DNA from: Methanosarcina flavescens
GTDB lineage: Archaea > Halobacteriota > Methanosarcinia > Methanosarcinales > Methanosarcinaceae
Length of the DNA stretch: 64,000 nucleotides
Direction of reading: 5' to 3'
Assembly: GCF_001304615.2 (NCBI RefSeq)
Contig: NZ_CP032683.1
Span: forward strand, 2,790,001-2,854,000
Position 1 is the first letter of the stretch, and the number at the start of each line of letters is the position of its first letter. The position numbers and the translations under genes were made by a program. A model generated the notes under the pieces. That model had not been told where the DNA came from and made no database searches. It worked only from the letters and a program-made list of their open reading frames with translations. Shown here piece after piece: positions 20,399-30,055 of the stretch.

Positions 20399-20406
20399 TT
20401 TATAAA
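20399..20406 (+). promoter_or_regulatory. Probable TATA box of the CRISPR leader
   Basis: TTTATAAA followed by GGG lies about 90 bases before the first repeat. Transcription would begin near 20430 and read rightward through the array. The wider AT-rich region 19871-20495 has no gene and has the character of a CRISPR leader. Confidence 0.5.
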
Positions 20407-20495
20407 GGGTTTGATAATATCCCAACAAGAAATTTAGTTTTAATATAGGACTAATCTCAGGCTTTTTCTAGCCAAATAAAGGAAAATTTTCCCCT

Positions 20496-22357
20496 ATTCG
20501 AATGCAAGATCCACTAAAACAAGGATTGAAACATAGATTTACATTCGGTATTATCTGTTATGTTCATATTCGAATGCAAGATCCACTAAAACAAGGATTG
20601 AAACTACGTGGTTCAAATATTTCAGAAATGACGATCTCGTATTCGAATGCAAGATCCACTAAAACAAGGATTGAAACCACTTTCCATAGCGATACCAACA
20701 ACTATACCGCCTTCATTCGAATGCAAGATCCACTAAAACAAGGATTGAAACCTGTGATGGCTGCCGATGGAATCGGGGAAAATGGATTCGAATGCAAGAT
20801 CCACTAAAACAAGGATTGAAACTATACTGTATATCTGTATCCAACGTATATAAAGTATTCGAATGCAAGATCCACTAAAACAAGGATTGAAACCCGCCTA
20901 AATGACAGATAGCAGTACCTCGAATTTCCGATTCGAATGCAAGATCCACTAAAACAAGGATTGAAACAAAATTATAGCACCATCACCCACATTATTCGCA
21001 AACATTCGAATGCAAGATCCACTAAAACAAGGATTGAAACTTCAAAGAATATAAAGTTATTCTTAGAGTCTATATGATTCGAATGCAAGATCCACTAAAA
21101 CAAGGATTGAAACGTTTTTGATCCTGTAAATCTCTTCGCCGCTCAATCTGATTCGAATGCAAGATCCACTAAAACAAGGATTGAAACAGTCTGGAAGTTA
21201 TCCAGCTTCAAAAAACGATTTTACATTCGAATGCAAGATCCACTAAAACAAGGATTGAAACACATCTTTGATACTGGGCTCGACTTCCTGGACTGCTGAT
21301 TCGAATGCAAGATCCACTAAAACAAGGATTGAAACTTCGATTGAATATACGGTGGGCACTTGGTTAGTAGATTCGAATGCAAGATCCACTAAAACAAGGA
21401 TTGAAACATCCGGGGATCCTCTACTTTCGGACCAGGGCATCTGGATTCGAATGCAAGATCCACTAAAACAAGGATTGAAACATAAACCCAAAGTCTATCT
21501 CTCCAACGTCAATGCTCATTCGAATGCAAGATCCACTAAAACAAGGATTGAAACTTCAGATGAAGAAATTGAAATTAATACTAAGTACCAGATTCGAATG
21601 CAAGATCCACTAAAACAAGGATTGAAACATTCTGCAATGTATTTTGATACAGCCGGTCTTATGATTCGAATGCAAGATCCACTAAAACAAGGATTGAAAC
21701 TTGACATGCAGAAAGCATGCCCTCTGATTTTCGTAAAATTCGAATGCAAGATCCACTAAAACAAGGATTGAAACAATATGTAAAATATTAAATAGTCCAA
21801 TGTGCTAAATATTCGAATGCAAGATCCACTAAAACAAGGATTGAAACCTAATCGCCCTACAAACCTGCAATGTATAGTTAATATTCGAATGCAAGATCCA
21901 CTAAAACAAGGATTGAAACTATCCCATCCGTTCCCAGCCATCAGCCTATAGAGCTATTCGAATGCAAGATCCACTAAAACAAGGATTGAAACTTCCAATA
22001 AGGGCTTTTACAGTTCGGACAAACTCTCATTCGAATGCAAGATCCACTAAAACAAGGATTGAAACTCTTTTCCAAATGGGGCACACGACGACCAGACCGA
22101 CGTATTCGAATGCAAGATCCACTAAAACAAGGATTGAAACTATACGATTAGTACGTATATACTGTAAAGGAGATGTATTCGAATGCAAGATCCACTAAAA
22201 CAAGGATTGAAACTAGAAGCTTGCGAACTGTGCGAAATCTGTATCTTCGGATTCGAATGCAAGATCCACTAAAACAAGGATTGAAACCCCATTTTGAGTG
22301 CTTCCGTGCTTGATACTAAAACATATTCGAATGCAAGATCCACTAAAACAAGGATTG
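20496..22357 (+). CRISPR. CRISPR array, 26 repeats of 37 bp and 25 spacers
   Basis: The repeat starts ATTCGAATGCAAGATCCACT and ends AAAACAAGGATTGAAAC. Twenty-five copies are identical and the last (22325-22357) keeps only the first 33 bases, marking the leader-distal end. Spacers are 34-38 bases, all different. The ATTGAAAC end gives the 8-base crRNA 5' handle common to type I-B and III systems, so transcription is on the plus strand, with the leader to the left. No cas gene lies anywhere in the window, so processing proteins must act in trans. Spacer targets were not determined. Confidence 0.98.
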
Positions 22358-22603
22358 TGGTAATTTTGCGCAGGAGTCTTTAGTCTGTACTTATCCACAT
22401 TCGCAGTAAAACAGTTCCATGAATTGTACTATCAAACTTAACATACCTGCTGCTATTTTTATATAAACAGAATTATTTTAAATAGTAATTATCCGATTAT
22501 TGTAAGAAAGGATCGCACAATTTTATTTTTATCATAACTTTTATATAATAATACTATGATTATGTGTTCCTAGAGGCTCACATAATAAAAACGGATAGGA
22601 AAA

Positions 22604-22879
22604 ATGATAGAGACTATTTGGATAATCGTACCGAACTTAATAGCATCATACATGGTTATGGTCAATAAAGCGTTTTATGCCAATATGATTTATTGCTTCT
22701 GTTATCTTTTACTTATCTGGCATAACTATAATTCGGGTGACAGTTCGCAAATGATTTATTTCACAATTTTAGAGATAATGTCGATTGTCGGAGTCTTTTT
22801 GTATATATACCAAACTGGAAGAACTGTTGGAATTAATGTAAAGAAGAAAGAGCAACAGCAAGTGGCCAAGATTAGATAA
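22604..22879 (+). CDS. Small predicted membrane protein
   Basis: This 91-residue protein has three predicted membrane segments (about residues 6-20, 28-41 and 50-69) and a basic, Gln-rich C-terminal tail (KKKEQQQVAKIR) that would face the cytoplasm. No family is recognised. A purine-rich GGATAGGAAAA precedes the ATG. It lies 246 bases beyond the CRISPR array; nothing in its sequence ties it to CRISPR function. Confidence 0.6.
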   Translation: MIETIWIIVPNLIASYMVMVNKAFYANMIYCFCYLLLIWHNYNSGDSSQMIYFTILEIMSIVGVFLYIYQTGRTVGINVKKKEQQQVAKIR

Positions 22880-23208
22880 GAGCACCACAGCAACACATCT
22901 TTACTATCCTGTAAACAAAAACATATCCTATAACAAAAACTCACTAAGGCAACAATAGAATTTCCGGCGCGAATTTCTGTTTGAGCAACCCGAGTAAAAA
23001 TGAGATTTTAAAGAGACAAAACTTATATTATTATGATTTAATGCTGTTATAGATGCTGTTGAAAATCCTAAAAAAATGATAAATAAAAGCAATTATATAT
23101 AATTATGTAAAACTGTATATGAAACCGAACAGCATCAAAAATAAAACCCTATAGATCAAACTGAAAAATAAATTCTATATCTTAACTTATTAAAACCAGT
23201 GTGATCCT

Positions 23209-23505
23209 ATGCCCAGAAAATACACTAACAGAACAACCCACTTTATTCTCCACGATGATGGCACATTTGACGTCTACATAAATAAAAAGTTCAAAGAATG
23301 TGGACTCTATGAGGAAACCCCGGATACTATACGATTAAACTACTATAAGCACTCCTCACTATTCCAAAAGGAAGAAGGGTGTTTAATCTCTGAGAATTGT
23401 AGAATTTGGATAGAAGACAGAATCATTAATGTTCCTGGTGGCATCCTTAACAACGGGGTGTTCATAGCTAATTGTGAGGATGGAGGCACCATCCTGAAAG
23501 ACTGA
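23209..23505 (+). CDS. Small hypothetical protein
   Basis: This 98-residue soluble frame has no recognised family. It reads as an all-beta protein (THFILHDDGTFDVYIN; IWIEDRIINVPGGILNNGV) with four cysteines. The ATG follows TGTGATCCT, which complements the 3' end of 16S rRNA and supports the start. The preceding 330 bases (22880-23208) hold no gene. It lies between the CRISPR array and a relic repeat. Confidence 0.55.
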   Translation: MPRKYTNRTTHFILHDDGTFDVYINKKFKECGLYEETPDTIRLNYYKHSSLFQKEEGCLISENCRIWIEDRIINVPGGILNNGVFIANCEDGGTILKD

Positions 23506-23788
23506 AGTTCAATTAACAGTAAAAATCAATGGAGATTAACTGGATTCGGGAGAATCCATTCTTTGGAATTTTTTAAGTGGATTAAAAGATGAAAATTCTA
23601 TGATATAATAATACTTTTTATGTAAATATATAAAATCCATTAATAGAATTTTTATAATCAAAGCTAATTTAGAGCCTTTTACCTTATTACAAACAATTTT
23701 TTTTCTAATATAATTCTGCTTAGAGAGCAATATAAGTAAAACATAATTGGAACAAATGGAAAGACTTATTTTATCTGTAACTATCGTT

Positions 23789-23825
23789 ATTCAGGATCAA
23801 TACCCACTAAAGCCAGGACTGAGAC
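23789..23825 (+). repeat. Relic CRISPR repeat
   Basis: A 37-base stretch aligns without gaps to the array repeat at 26 of 37 positions, and 18 of the last 23 match (CCCACTAAAGCCAGGACTGA then GAC). It lies 1.43 kb past the array end and 100 bases before the acyltransferase. The AGAACTGAGACAG that follows partly duplicates its end. Confidence 0.55.
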
Positions 23826-23927
23826 AGAACTGAGACAGAATAAGGGCGGTGGTGGTAGGATAACTCATTAAATTCCAGCAGGACTGCTGTATAAACCACT
23901 GAATGAAATCCTCTTAGAGCAATAAGT

Positions 23928-25157
23928 ATGACCGAGAAGATTAGCTATCTTGATGGGCTACGCGGTGTAGCTGCGATTAATGTTATGTTAATGCACTTCT
24001 TTATAGTATTACTCCCGGCAATGATCTATAGTGATCGGATGCCGTCGCATCTCGGAAATCTTGAAAAGATATTTACAAGTACACCACTGGGATTAATTGG
24101 CGCAGGGAACTTTTCGGTCTGTATCTTCTTCGTTCTTAGCGGCTACGTATTAACTCAAAAATATTTTAAAACAAAAGACCGGAGCATAATAATAAGCGGT
24201 GCAGTACGCCGATATATAAGATTATTTGTTCCAGTATTTGCAGCTACAATGTTATCATTCTTATTGGCATCAACCGGAATGTTCCATTACTTTATTGAAG
24301 CTGTGATGATTTCGGGAAATAATAATTATGCCAATTACTGGACTTTTACACCAGATCTTGCCGAAGCAATTAAACAGGCGGCTTGGGGGACTTTTTTCGC
24401 AGGTGATGATACCTATAACCCTGTTTTGTGGACCATGTCAGTAGAATTTTATGGATCGATGCTTGTTTTTGCAATGGCTCTATTTTTCGGGTCCCTGCGT
24501 GCCCGCTGGACATTTTACCTTGCCGCAGTCGTGCTCTTCCTCAACACTTACTATCTGGCTTTCATTATAGGAATGGGGCTCGCCGACGTATTCAACGGTA
24601 AGACATCAATATTTAAAACAAGCAATAAAGTAATATTGTCTATTGTACTGGCTTCGGGACTTTTTTTAGGTTCATACCCTGTAGGCACCGTGACAGCTGA
24701 TTCGTTATACGCGTTTCTCGATAACGGTTTCTTCCAGACACCAAAGTATGCTTACCATATTCTTGGTGCAGGCATGTTAATGTATGTCTTACTTAACAGT
24801 CAACGGATGCAAAAAATATTTTCTTCTCCGGTACTGGTCTTTCTCGGAAAAATATCCTATTCTCTGTACCTGGTACATTTCCTGGTAATAAGCACTCTCA
24901 CCTGTGCACTATTCCTCGTCCTGCATCCGGTATTACCCTATGGTGCAGCTGTCCTGATTTCCTGTGTCCTGTCTGTGTTAGTAATAATACCCCTGAGCTA
25001 TCTGTTTTACAGGTATGTTGATATGAGGGGTATAAAATTATCCAAGGTTTTCTATAACCAATTAGCCAGCATCTTCAGACCTATCAGTGCAGGAAATATA
25101 ACACAAAACTATCTATCAAATGTGATTTTTACAATATATAATAAATTATTCAAATGA
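23928..25157 (+). CDS. Membrane acyltransferase, acyltransferase-3 family
   Basis: This 409-residue integral membrane protein of the OafA/YrhL type transfers acyl groups, often acetyl, to sugars or surface polymers. Family marks are SYLDGLRGVAAINVMLMHFF with its conserved His23, FFVLSGYVLTQKYF, the arginine-rich RRYIRLFVP and LWTMSVEFYGS. About ten membrane segments are predicted. It is alone, with no glycan cluster around it, so the substrate cannot be inferred. It follows the relic CRISPR repeat and may be an accessory gene. Confidence 0.85.
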   Translation: MTEKISYLDGLRGVAAINVMLMHFFIVLLPAMIYSDRMPSHLGNLEKIFTSTPLGLIGAGNFSVCIFFVLSGYVLTQKYFKTKDRSIIISGAVRRYIRLFVPVFAATMLSFLLASTGMFHYFIEAVMISGNNNYANYWTFTPDLAEAIKQAAWGTFFAGDDTYNPVLWTMSVEFYGSMLVFAMALFFGSLRARWTFYLAAVVLFLNTYYLAFIIGMGLADVFNGKTSIFKTSNKVILSIVLASGLFLGSYPVGTVTADSLYAFLDNGFFQTPKYAYHILGAGMLMYVLLNSQRMQKIFSSPVLVFLGKISYSLYLVHFLVISTLTCALFLVLHPVLPYGAAVLISCVLSVLVIIPLSYLFYRYVDMRGIKLSKVFYNQLASIFRPISAGNITQNYLSNVIFTIYNKLFK

Positions 25158-25188
25158 CTTATACTAAATTACTTAAACAAACTCGGCA

Positions 25189-25434
25189 AAATCACTGCAC
25201 ATATATCTGGAAGTATAACTCTTCCGATCTGTAGATTCTTTCTTGATAAACTCCTAACTGTGAATATGTCGGACTTTTAGCACTGTCTTAATTGGCAAGA
25301 GATATAAATTTGCTGTCAACATCAACCATATAAGCCCAACCTTCGTGAGGATTTATAGTTGTCTTCGCTGCGCTTGCTGTCGTACCCATTAAACTGAATG
25401 CAAAAGCCAGGGTTAATATTGTTCTGGATTCCAT
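25189..25434 (-). pseudogene. Fragment of a secreted protein gene with internal TAA
   Basis: ATG at 25434 opens 48 codons with a good signal peptide (LTLAFAFSLMGTTASAA) and INPHEGWAYMVDVD, then a TAA at 25288-25290. The same frame stays open for a further 32 codons to 25189. Either a tiny secreted protein or, more likely, a truncated gene with a nonsense mutation. The family is not recognised. It occupies part of an otherwise gene-free gap (25158-25666). Confidence 0.45.
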
Positions 25435-25666
25435 ATAGTATAAGATCATTAAAAATAATTTAAAATCATATTCACTTATAATATTTTATCCATCCTTTAA
25501 AGTTTATTAAAGCCCTAACATGAGATTTTAATGCTTTTCAATGTCAAAAATATTTATAATTTCAAGCAAAATCTGTTTTTCTTTTAGAAGTAAAGTATTT
25601 ATCCGTGAACACTCAATTAATTTTTTAATTTAGTTATGCCTATGTTCTATTTTGGGGAAGGGTTTG

Positions 25667-26474
25667 ATGGCCAGGAAACCTGACAATTTTTCATTCTTCA
25701 TTGAGGATACCTGTGCCTACATTCCCTATGCCGTAATCGGGATTTTCATCCTGCTTGTATCAACCTTCACCTCAGTTTACCTTCTAAAGATCGACAGTGA
25801 GGTCGCAGAAACCATTTACACCACCGAGAATGTTAACCCTGAGAAAAGTGCCATCAATCTTGCCTCATTCGACCTTGCCCGCTGCCTGAACTATGCAGGA
25901 ATGGAAGCTCTAGAATGGCAGGGCGAACATCCTGTAATCCTGCCTGAAGGCAGTGCAGTTGACAGGTTTTCCGAAGACGGTTTTATGGTGATCCCGAAAA
26001 ACCAGAACTTTGAGAAAGGAGACCCACTCCAGCTTTCCATAAACCTGCCTTCGGATATCTGGGGTAAAATAGAATCTCTCTGGAAAAATCGCGACATCAA
26101 ACTGATTGTCAACGACTCTTCAGGCAACGAAATAAAGAACATAAACTACGGCCAGGCAACCGGTTTTTTCCAGAAAGTCTCATTCCAGGAAACCGTGGAA
26201 ATTCCGGACACTGCAGCCTCAGGATATGACAGAAGAGAATCCTGACCTTATTCATGCGGTTACAGATAGTGTTTACACAGCATCAGTCCAAGGGCAGATC
26301 TTAAGAGATGGCTTCGATTCTCCTGATCCGATTGCTTCTCAAATCACTGCAAATTTTGATCGTGATTCGGTTTCGTTTACCGGTCAAACTATTACCTGGG
26401 ACTCGAACTATCTAGCATCAGGAACACACAAAGGTTCTCTTGTAACCTCGTACTCCTGGATAGTAAAGAAGTAA
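25667..26474 (+). pseudogene. DUF7286-like surface protein, N-terminal and central fragments
   Basis: ATG 25667 opens MARKPDNFSFFIEDTCAYIP, followed by a membrane segment (YAVIGIFILLVSTFTSVYLL), the layout of large membrane-anchored surface proteins of Methanosarcina and haloarchaea. The frame stops at 26245. Homologous-looking sequence continues in the +1 frame from 26226 (DLIHAVTDSVYTASVQGQIL) to 26474. Such proteins are normally several hundred residues longer, so frameshift plus internal deletion is likely. A GGGGAAGGG ribosome site precedes the start. The family label is tentative. Confidence 0.6.
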
Positions 26475-26482
26475 GAGTATGG

Positions 26483-27205
26483 GTGATTACAGCAAGCTAC
26501 TTTAACAGCCTCTCTGATGACCAACTAATCCAAAAATCTACTACAGATGATCTTGTTTTTGAACTCTCTACTATAGTAAAGTCAGAAATTCGAAATACAA
26601 ACCTAGTGATTGGATCTGATGAACTTGAGGCTATTCTGAATAGAGTGGACACCGACATCAGAATTGGGGTTGCAAACGGAATCTGTGAAGTTACAATAAG
26701 CAGAGGTGAGATTATTGATGCTAGTTTCGAGAGAATCGATAGCGAGCTTAAAAGTTCGGCAAATGAAGCTGTTGACAAATACTCTGGAGATATAGGAAAT
26801 AAAGTCTTAAAAAGATTAGACAGGATGATGGCAACTATTCCCTGTGGATTACCTGTGATGCCTCCACACTGGACTTTTACGGTGAATATGTGGACATATG
26901 AGGTTATTGGTAGATATGAAGAATTTACTGTTGTTGATAATGATAATGAGGTTATTCCTAAACCTTATTTTGGGCATAAAGGCCAGAAATATGTGAGGAA
27001 TGAAGACCATATACGCCATCCGTGTAAAGTAGGTAACGATGGAAGTAGTATATGGTTAGGGAATAATAAACGAATTACATTTCATTTAATAGGATGTTCT
27101 GCTACTGTTGTTGGGTCGGGACCAAAAGGAGTTGGAGACAAAACGGGAGACCGGACTGAAAAATCGATAGGTTATGATGATCTTTTGATAGAGTTTAGAG
27201 GGTGA
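26483..27205 (+). pseudogene. C-terminal fragment of the same surface protein
   Basis: This 240-codon frame, opening at GTG, lies in the same frame as the N-terminal fragment and stays open upstream across 26456-26482 (DSKEVRVWVITASYFNSLSD). It is the likely C-terminal part of the broken gene. It holds CGLPVMPPHWTFTVNMWTYE and no further membrane segment. It could still be translated as a separate product, and the sarcinarray gene starts directly at its end. Confidence 0.55.
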
Positions 27206-27207
27206 CT

Positions 27208-27855
27208 ATGAGAAGAACAGTATCAATAATGGGGACAATCCTGATTTTGCTCACAAATATATCATCTGCATACAATCCTTATGGAGATATTTACGAGTAT
27301 GATCTGTATTTCAATGGCAAACTATTAAATACTACAGAGGTTCCAAAGCCAATTTTGAAGATTGGCGAGCCTTTTAATGTCAAAATTGATTTTGTAGTAT
27401 ATAGGAAATGTGAGATGTCCATAAAATTAAGTGAGATAGAAAATGGCTATTTCGTAATATTAAATGGTTCAACTCCAAAAATGGACGTATACAGAGCTGA
27501 TGTAATGGAAAAAGACTCTACCAGAACTTATGAATGGACAGTCCAGCCTACTGAAAAATGGGCTGGAGGCTCTTTACCAATTGACTTGGTTTACCAGATA
27601 GACGATTTTGAGACAAAGAAATCACTTGTTCATGGATCATTTACTATAGCGTATCCTTACATCTCTAACGAATACTACAAAGGCGAAACTCCTATCTCTG
27701 AGCAGCCTGAATCCAAAACCCAACCAACCCAAGAACAACAAGCTTCAGAAAATTCGTCTGCTCCAACAGCATCCTCACCAGCTTTCAGTTTATTAACTGC
27801 TATCACGGCAATTGCACTTGTATTCTTCAAGTTATCTAGCCGTCAAGCACGATAA
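27208..27855 (+). CDS. Sarcinarray-family secreted protein
   Basis: This is a Methanosarcina surface protein of about 215 residues. It has a signal peptide (SIMGTILILLTNISSA), then YNPYGDIYEYDLYFNGKLLN, which matches the start of the sarcinarray family, a beta-rich body, a Ser/Thr/Gln-rich stalk near 170-190 and a C-terminal hydrophobic anchor (PAFSLLTAITAIALVFF) followed by SSRQAR. The anchor resembles the archaeosortase-type PGF-CTERM signal but has PAF in place of PGF. GAGGGTGA gives a strong ribosome site for ATG 27208. It is coupled to the broken gene upstream. Function is unknown. Confidence 0.7.
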   Translation: MRRTVSIMGTILILLTNISSAYNPYGDIYEYDLYFNGKLLNTTEVPKPILKIGEPFNVKIDFVVYRKCEMSIKLSEIENGYFVILNGSTPKMDVYRADVMEKDSTRTYEWTVQPTEKWAGGSLPIDLVYQIDDFETKKSLVHGSFTIAYPYISNEYYKGETPISEQPESKTQPTQEQQASENSSAPTASSPAFSLLTAITAIALVFFKLSSRQAR

Positions 27856-27976
27856 GAGGAGATTAGATTTAATTTTTCAGCTCTGACTTTAACCTGATTA
27901 ACGTGCAGCCTCTAGAAAAAAGCGATATTGACACCCTGATAACCCAAAAATAATCAAAACTCAGGGAAAAGGAAAA

Positions 27977-29146
27977 TTATTTCTTTTTCTCTTTTCCTTT
28001 CGCCGGGTTTTTTCTAGTTCCAACTGTTTTCTGCTCTTTTCTCGCCCATTCACTTTTTTTAACTCTTTCTCCTTTTTTCTCCCTTCCCTGTCCAGGATAT
28101 TTCTTCATTATCTTACTTGTCGGTTTTCTCTTTGTCCAGATACTTTTCTTAACTTTCGGTTTCTCTTCTTCCGCTTTTTCCTCTTCGTCCAGGTCAATTC
28201 CGAGTTTTGAATTTACGGAAGCTCTGGCTCTCCTAGCATCGGCATAGTCAGGTTTGATCCGGAGAGCTCTCTCAAGGGCTCCTAAGGCTTCTTCATTTTT
28301 ATCTAGAGCGGACAGAGCCATACCTTTGCAATACCAGGCATCGGCAAAATTAGGTTTTATTGAAATCGCATTGCTGCAAGCTTCAAGGGCTCTTTTAAAT
28401 TTGCCGAGCTTGAGGTGGACGAAGCCTTTCCCGACCCAGGTTTTTGCATTATCAGGGTTTATTTTGAGGGCTGAATCGTACGCGATCATGGCCTCCACAG
28501 GCCGGTTCAGATTATAGAGAGCAAAGGCTTTACCTTCAAGGGCTCTTGCAAAATCAGGGTTAAGCTTAAGTGCAGCATCATAGGCTTTTATTGCAGCTTC
28601 GTATCTGCCCAGATCAGCTAGCACAGAACCTTTTGCGTGCCATGCGCCTGCAAGCTTCGGATTGCCGGCAAGGGCTTTCTCAGAGGCTTCGAGAGCTTTT
28701 TCATGCTGGTTGAGTCTGCAAAGCACTGAGGTTCTGAGGTTCCAGGCTTTATCACTGTCAGGTTTTATTTCCAGCAATTTGTCAAAAACCTTCAGCGCGT
28801 CTTCGTCCCTATTAAGCTGCAGGAGCACAAAACCTTTTTCATAAAGGTAGCCAGTGTTTTCAGGCTCGATTTTGAGAGCTTTCTCAATTGCCTTAAGGGA
28901 ATCCCTGTGCATCCTGTGCCTTAGAAACACTGCCGCTTTACCTGCCCAAGCAGCAGCATCTTCCGGATTTTTCTCAAGGGCTCTCTCATGGACTGCAAGG
29001 GCTTTATTGAGACGGTCATATGCAGTGCCACGAGCTTTATTTACATCTTTTCCGGTTGTTCTGCCTTCCTTGCTTTCTTTTCCTGCTTTCTCTTGATGAT
29101 CTGTATGTCCTGTCCTGCTCGTCTTTTTGTTAGGATTCTTTTTCAT
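27977..29146 (-). CDS. Tetratricopeptide repeat protein with basic tail
   Basis: This 389-residue soluble protein has about eight TPR units between residues 40 and 320, each with the W/Y-x-x-K/R-G and A-x-x-x-Y/F pattern (for example AWYCKGMALSALDKNEEALG). It is flanked by highly charged Lys-rich ends that may bind nucleic acid. TPR arrays mediate protein-protein contacts; the partner is unknown. It is monocistronic. The 380 bases after its start (29147-29527) contain no other gene. Confidence 0.88.
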   Translation of the reverse strand: MKKNPNKKTSRTGHTDHQEKAGKESKEGRTTGKDVNKARGTAYDRLNKALAVHERALEKNPEDAAAWAGKAAVFLRHRMHRDSLKAIEKALKIEPENTGYLYEKGFVLLQLNRDEDALKVFDKLLEIKPDSDKAWNLRTSVLCRLNQHEKALEASEKALAGNPKLAGAWHAKGSVLADLGRYEAAIKAYDAALKLNPDFARALEGKAFALYNLNRPVEAMIAYDSALKINPDNAKTWVGKGFVHLKLGKFKRALEACSNAISIKPNFADAWYCKGMALSALDKNEEALGALERALRIKPDYADARRARASVNSKLGIDLDEEEKAEEEKPKVKKSIWTKRKPTSKIMKKYPGQGREKKGERVKKSEWARKEQKTVGTRKNPAKGKEKKK

Positions 29147-29527
29147 AGTATCGATCCAGTATTATTTTTCAGAGGCGAAGTTTTTTGAAATACTGAGTCC
29201 ATCCCCCCTTCTGGCGGCAAATTCCAGGAGAAGTCTTGTTTCAGACTCTGTTCTCCTATTTTAAACTGATCGTGCTGACTTATTTTAAGCAACAGGATAA
29301 TCACGGAATTTGGGAAGGCAGTCCTGACACAGTACCATAATAGGCAGGATTTCTTGGTATACTTAGAAGTTACCGGCATAGTCCGAAGCATCCAGTAAAT
29401 TTAGAAACTCCAGTGCAGTTAGGGAAGTTTCCAGACTCAGGGTTATAGGCTTCAGACCATGGCTAACTGTTAGCTTTATTTTGATTCGGCTAAGATAGGA
29501 TAAATATTCAATGCACCTATATTTTTC

Positions 29528-30055
29528 ATGCTTCTTGCTCAGGCGCTTATTCCCAACGGGGAGAGAATGCAATACTTGAAGTACTGGATGCCGAACAAAT
29601 AAATTATGCGGTATGGGATGGAACCGGGCATGGAAACTTCGAGGCTCTTGTACAGTTTCCACTGCCTCCGATTGGAGTAGAACCTTTACTCGACTAACTG
29701 CGCCAGGCAGGGATTGGCAAAGATACATATACAATTATCCTCCCACCAGAGACAGTAATTTCTGAAAATATCGAGACCCTGAATAAGCGGTATCCTGGCA
29801 AATGGATTTCAAGGGAGGAGCTTATTGCGTAAGCTAAACACGGGACCAGCAATTTCAGCAAGCTTTAGAACGGTCATATATGATAGGAAACTTGCCTAGC
29901 GGGATAACTCTTCAGGTTGGAGGCTCTTACTTGCAATAGCAGTTTCTTGGGTTGTAGGTGATCTGGTTGAGGATCTGTGCCTGCTGCCGCCAGGATCTGA
30001 TATTCGCCAGGTACCTCAGATAGCTGAGCGTACCAGCCTAACTTTCTCTCGCTTT
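29528..30055 (+). pseudogene. DUF389 (TIGR00341-type) membrane protein remnant
   Basis: Reading across frames gives IPNGER, then after a frameshift near 29563 ILEVLDAEQINYAVWDGTGH, FEALVQFPLPPIGVEPLLD, a TAA at 29695, LRQAGIGKDTYTIILPPETV and a second stop at 29830. From 29840 a further piece reads GPAISASFRTVIYDRKLA, matching the membrane part of DUF389 proteins. At least one frameshift, two stops and an internal deletion make this a decayed gene. It overlaps the end of the catalase-like gene on the other strand. Confidence 0.75.

Noticed and set aside
20502-22398. Long open frames on both strands inside the CRISPR array
   Set aside because: They are produced by the 37-base repeat, whose translation recurs as the same peptide; there are no ribosome sites.
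20496-25157. A complete CRISPR-Cas locus
   Set aside because: No protein with Cas motifs is found on either side of the array.
29363-29734. A 123-codon minus-strand frame
   Set aside because: The plus strand carries the DUF389 remnant; the minus frame lacks recognisable sequence and a ribosome site.
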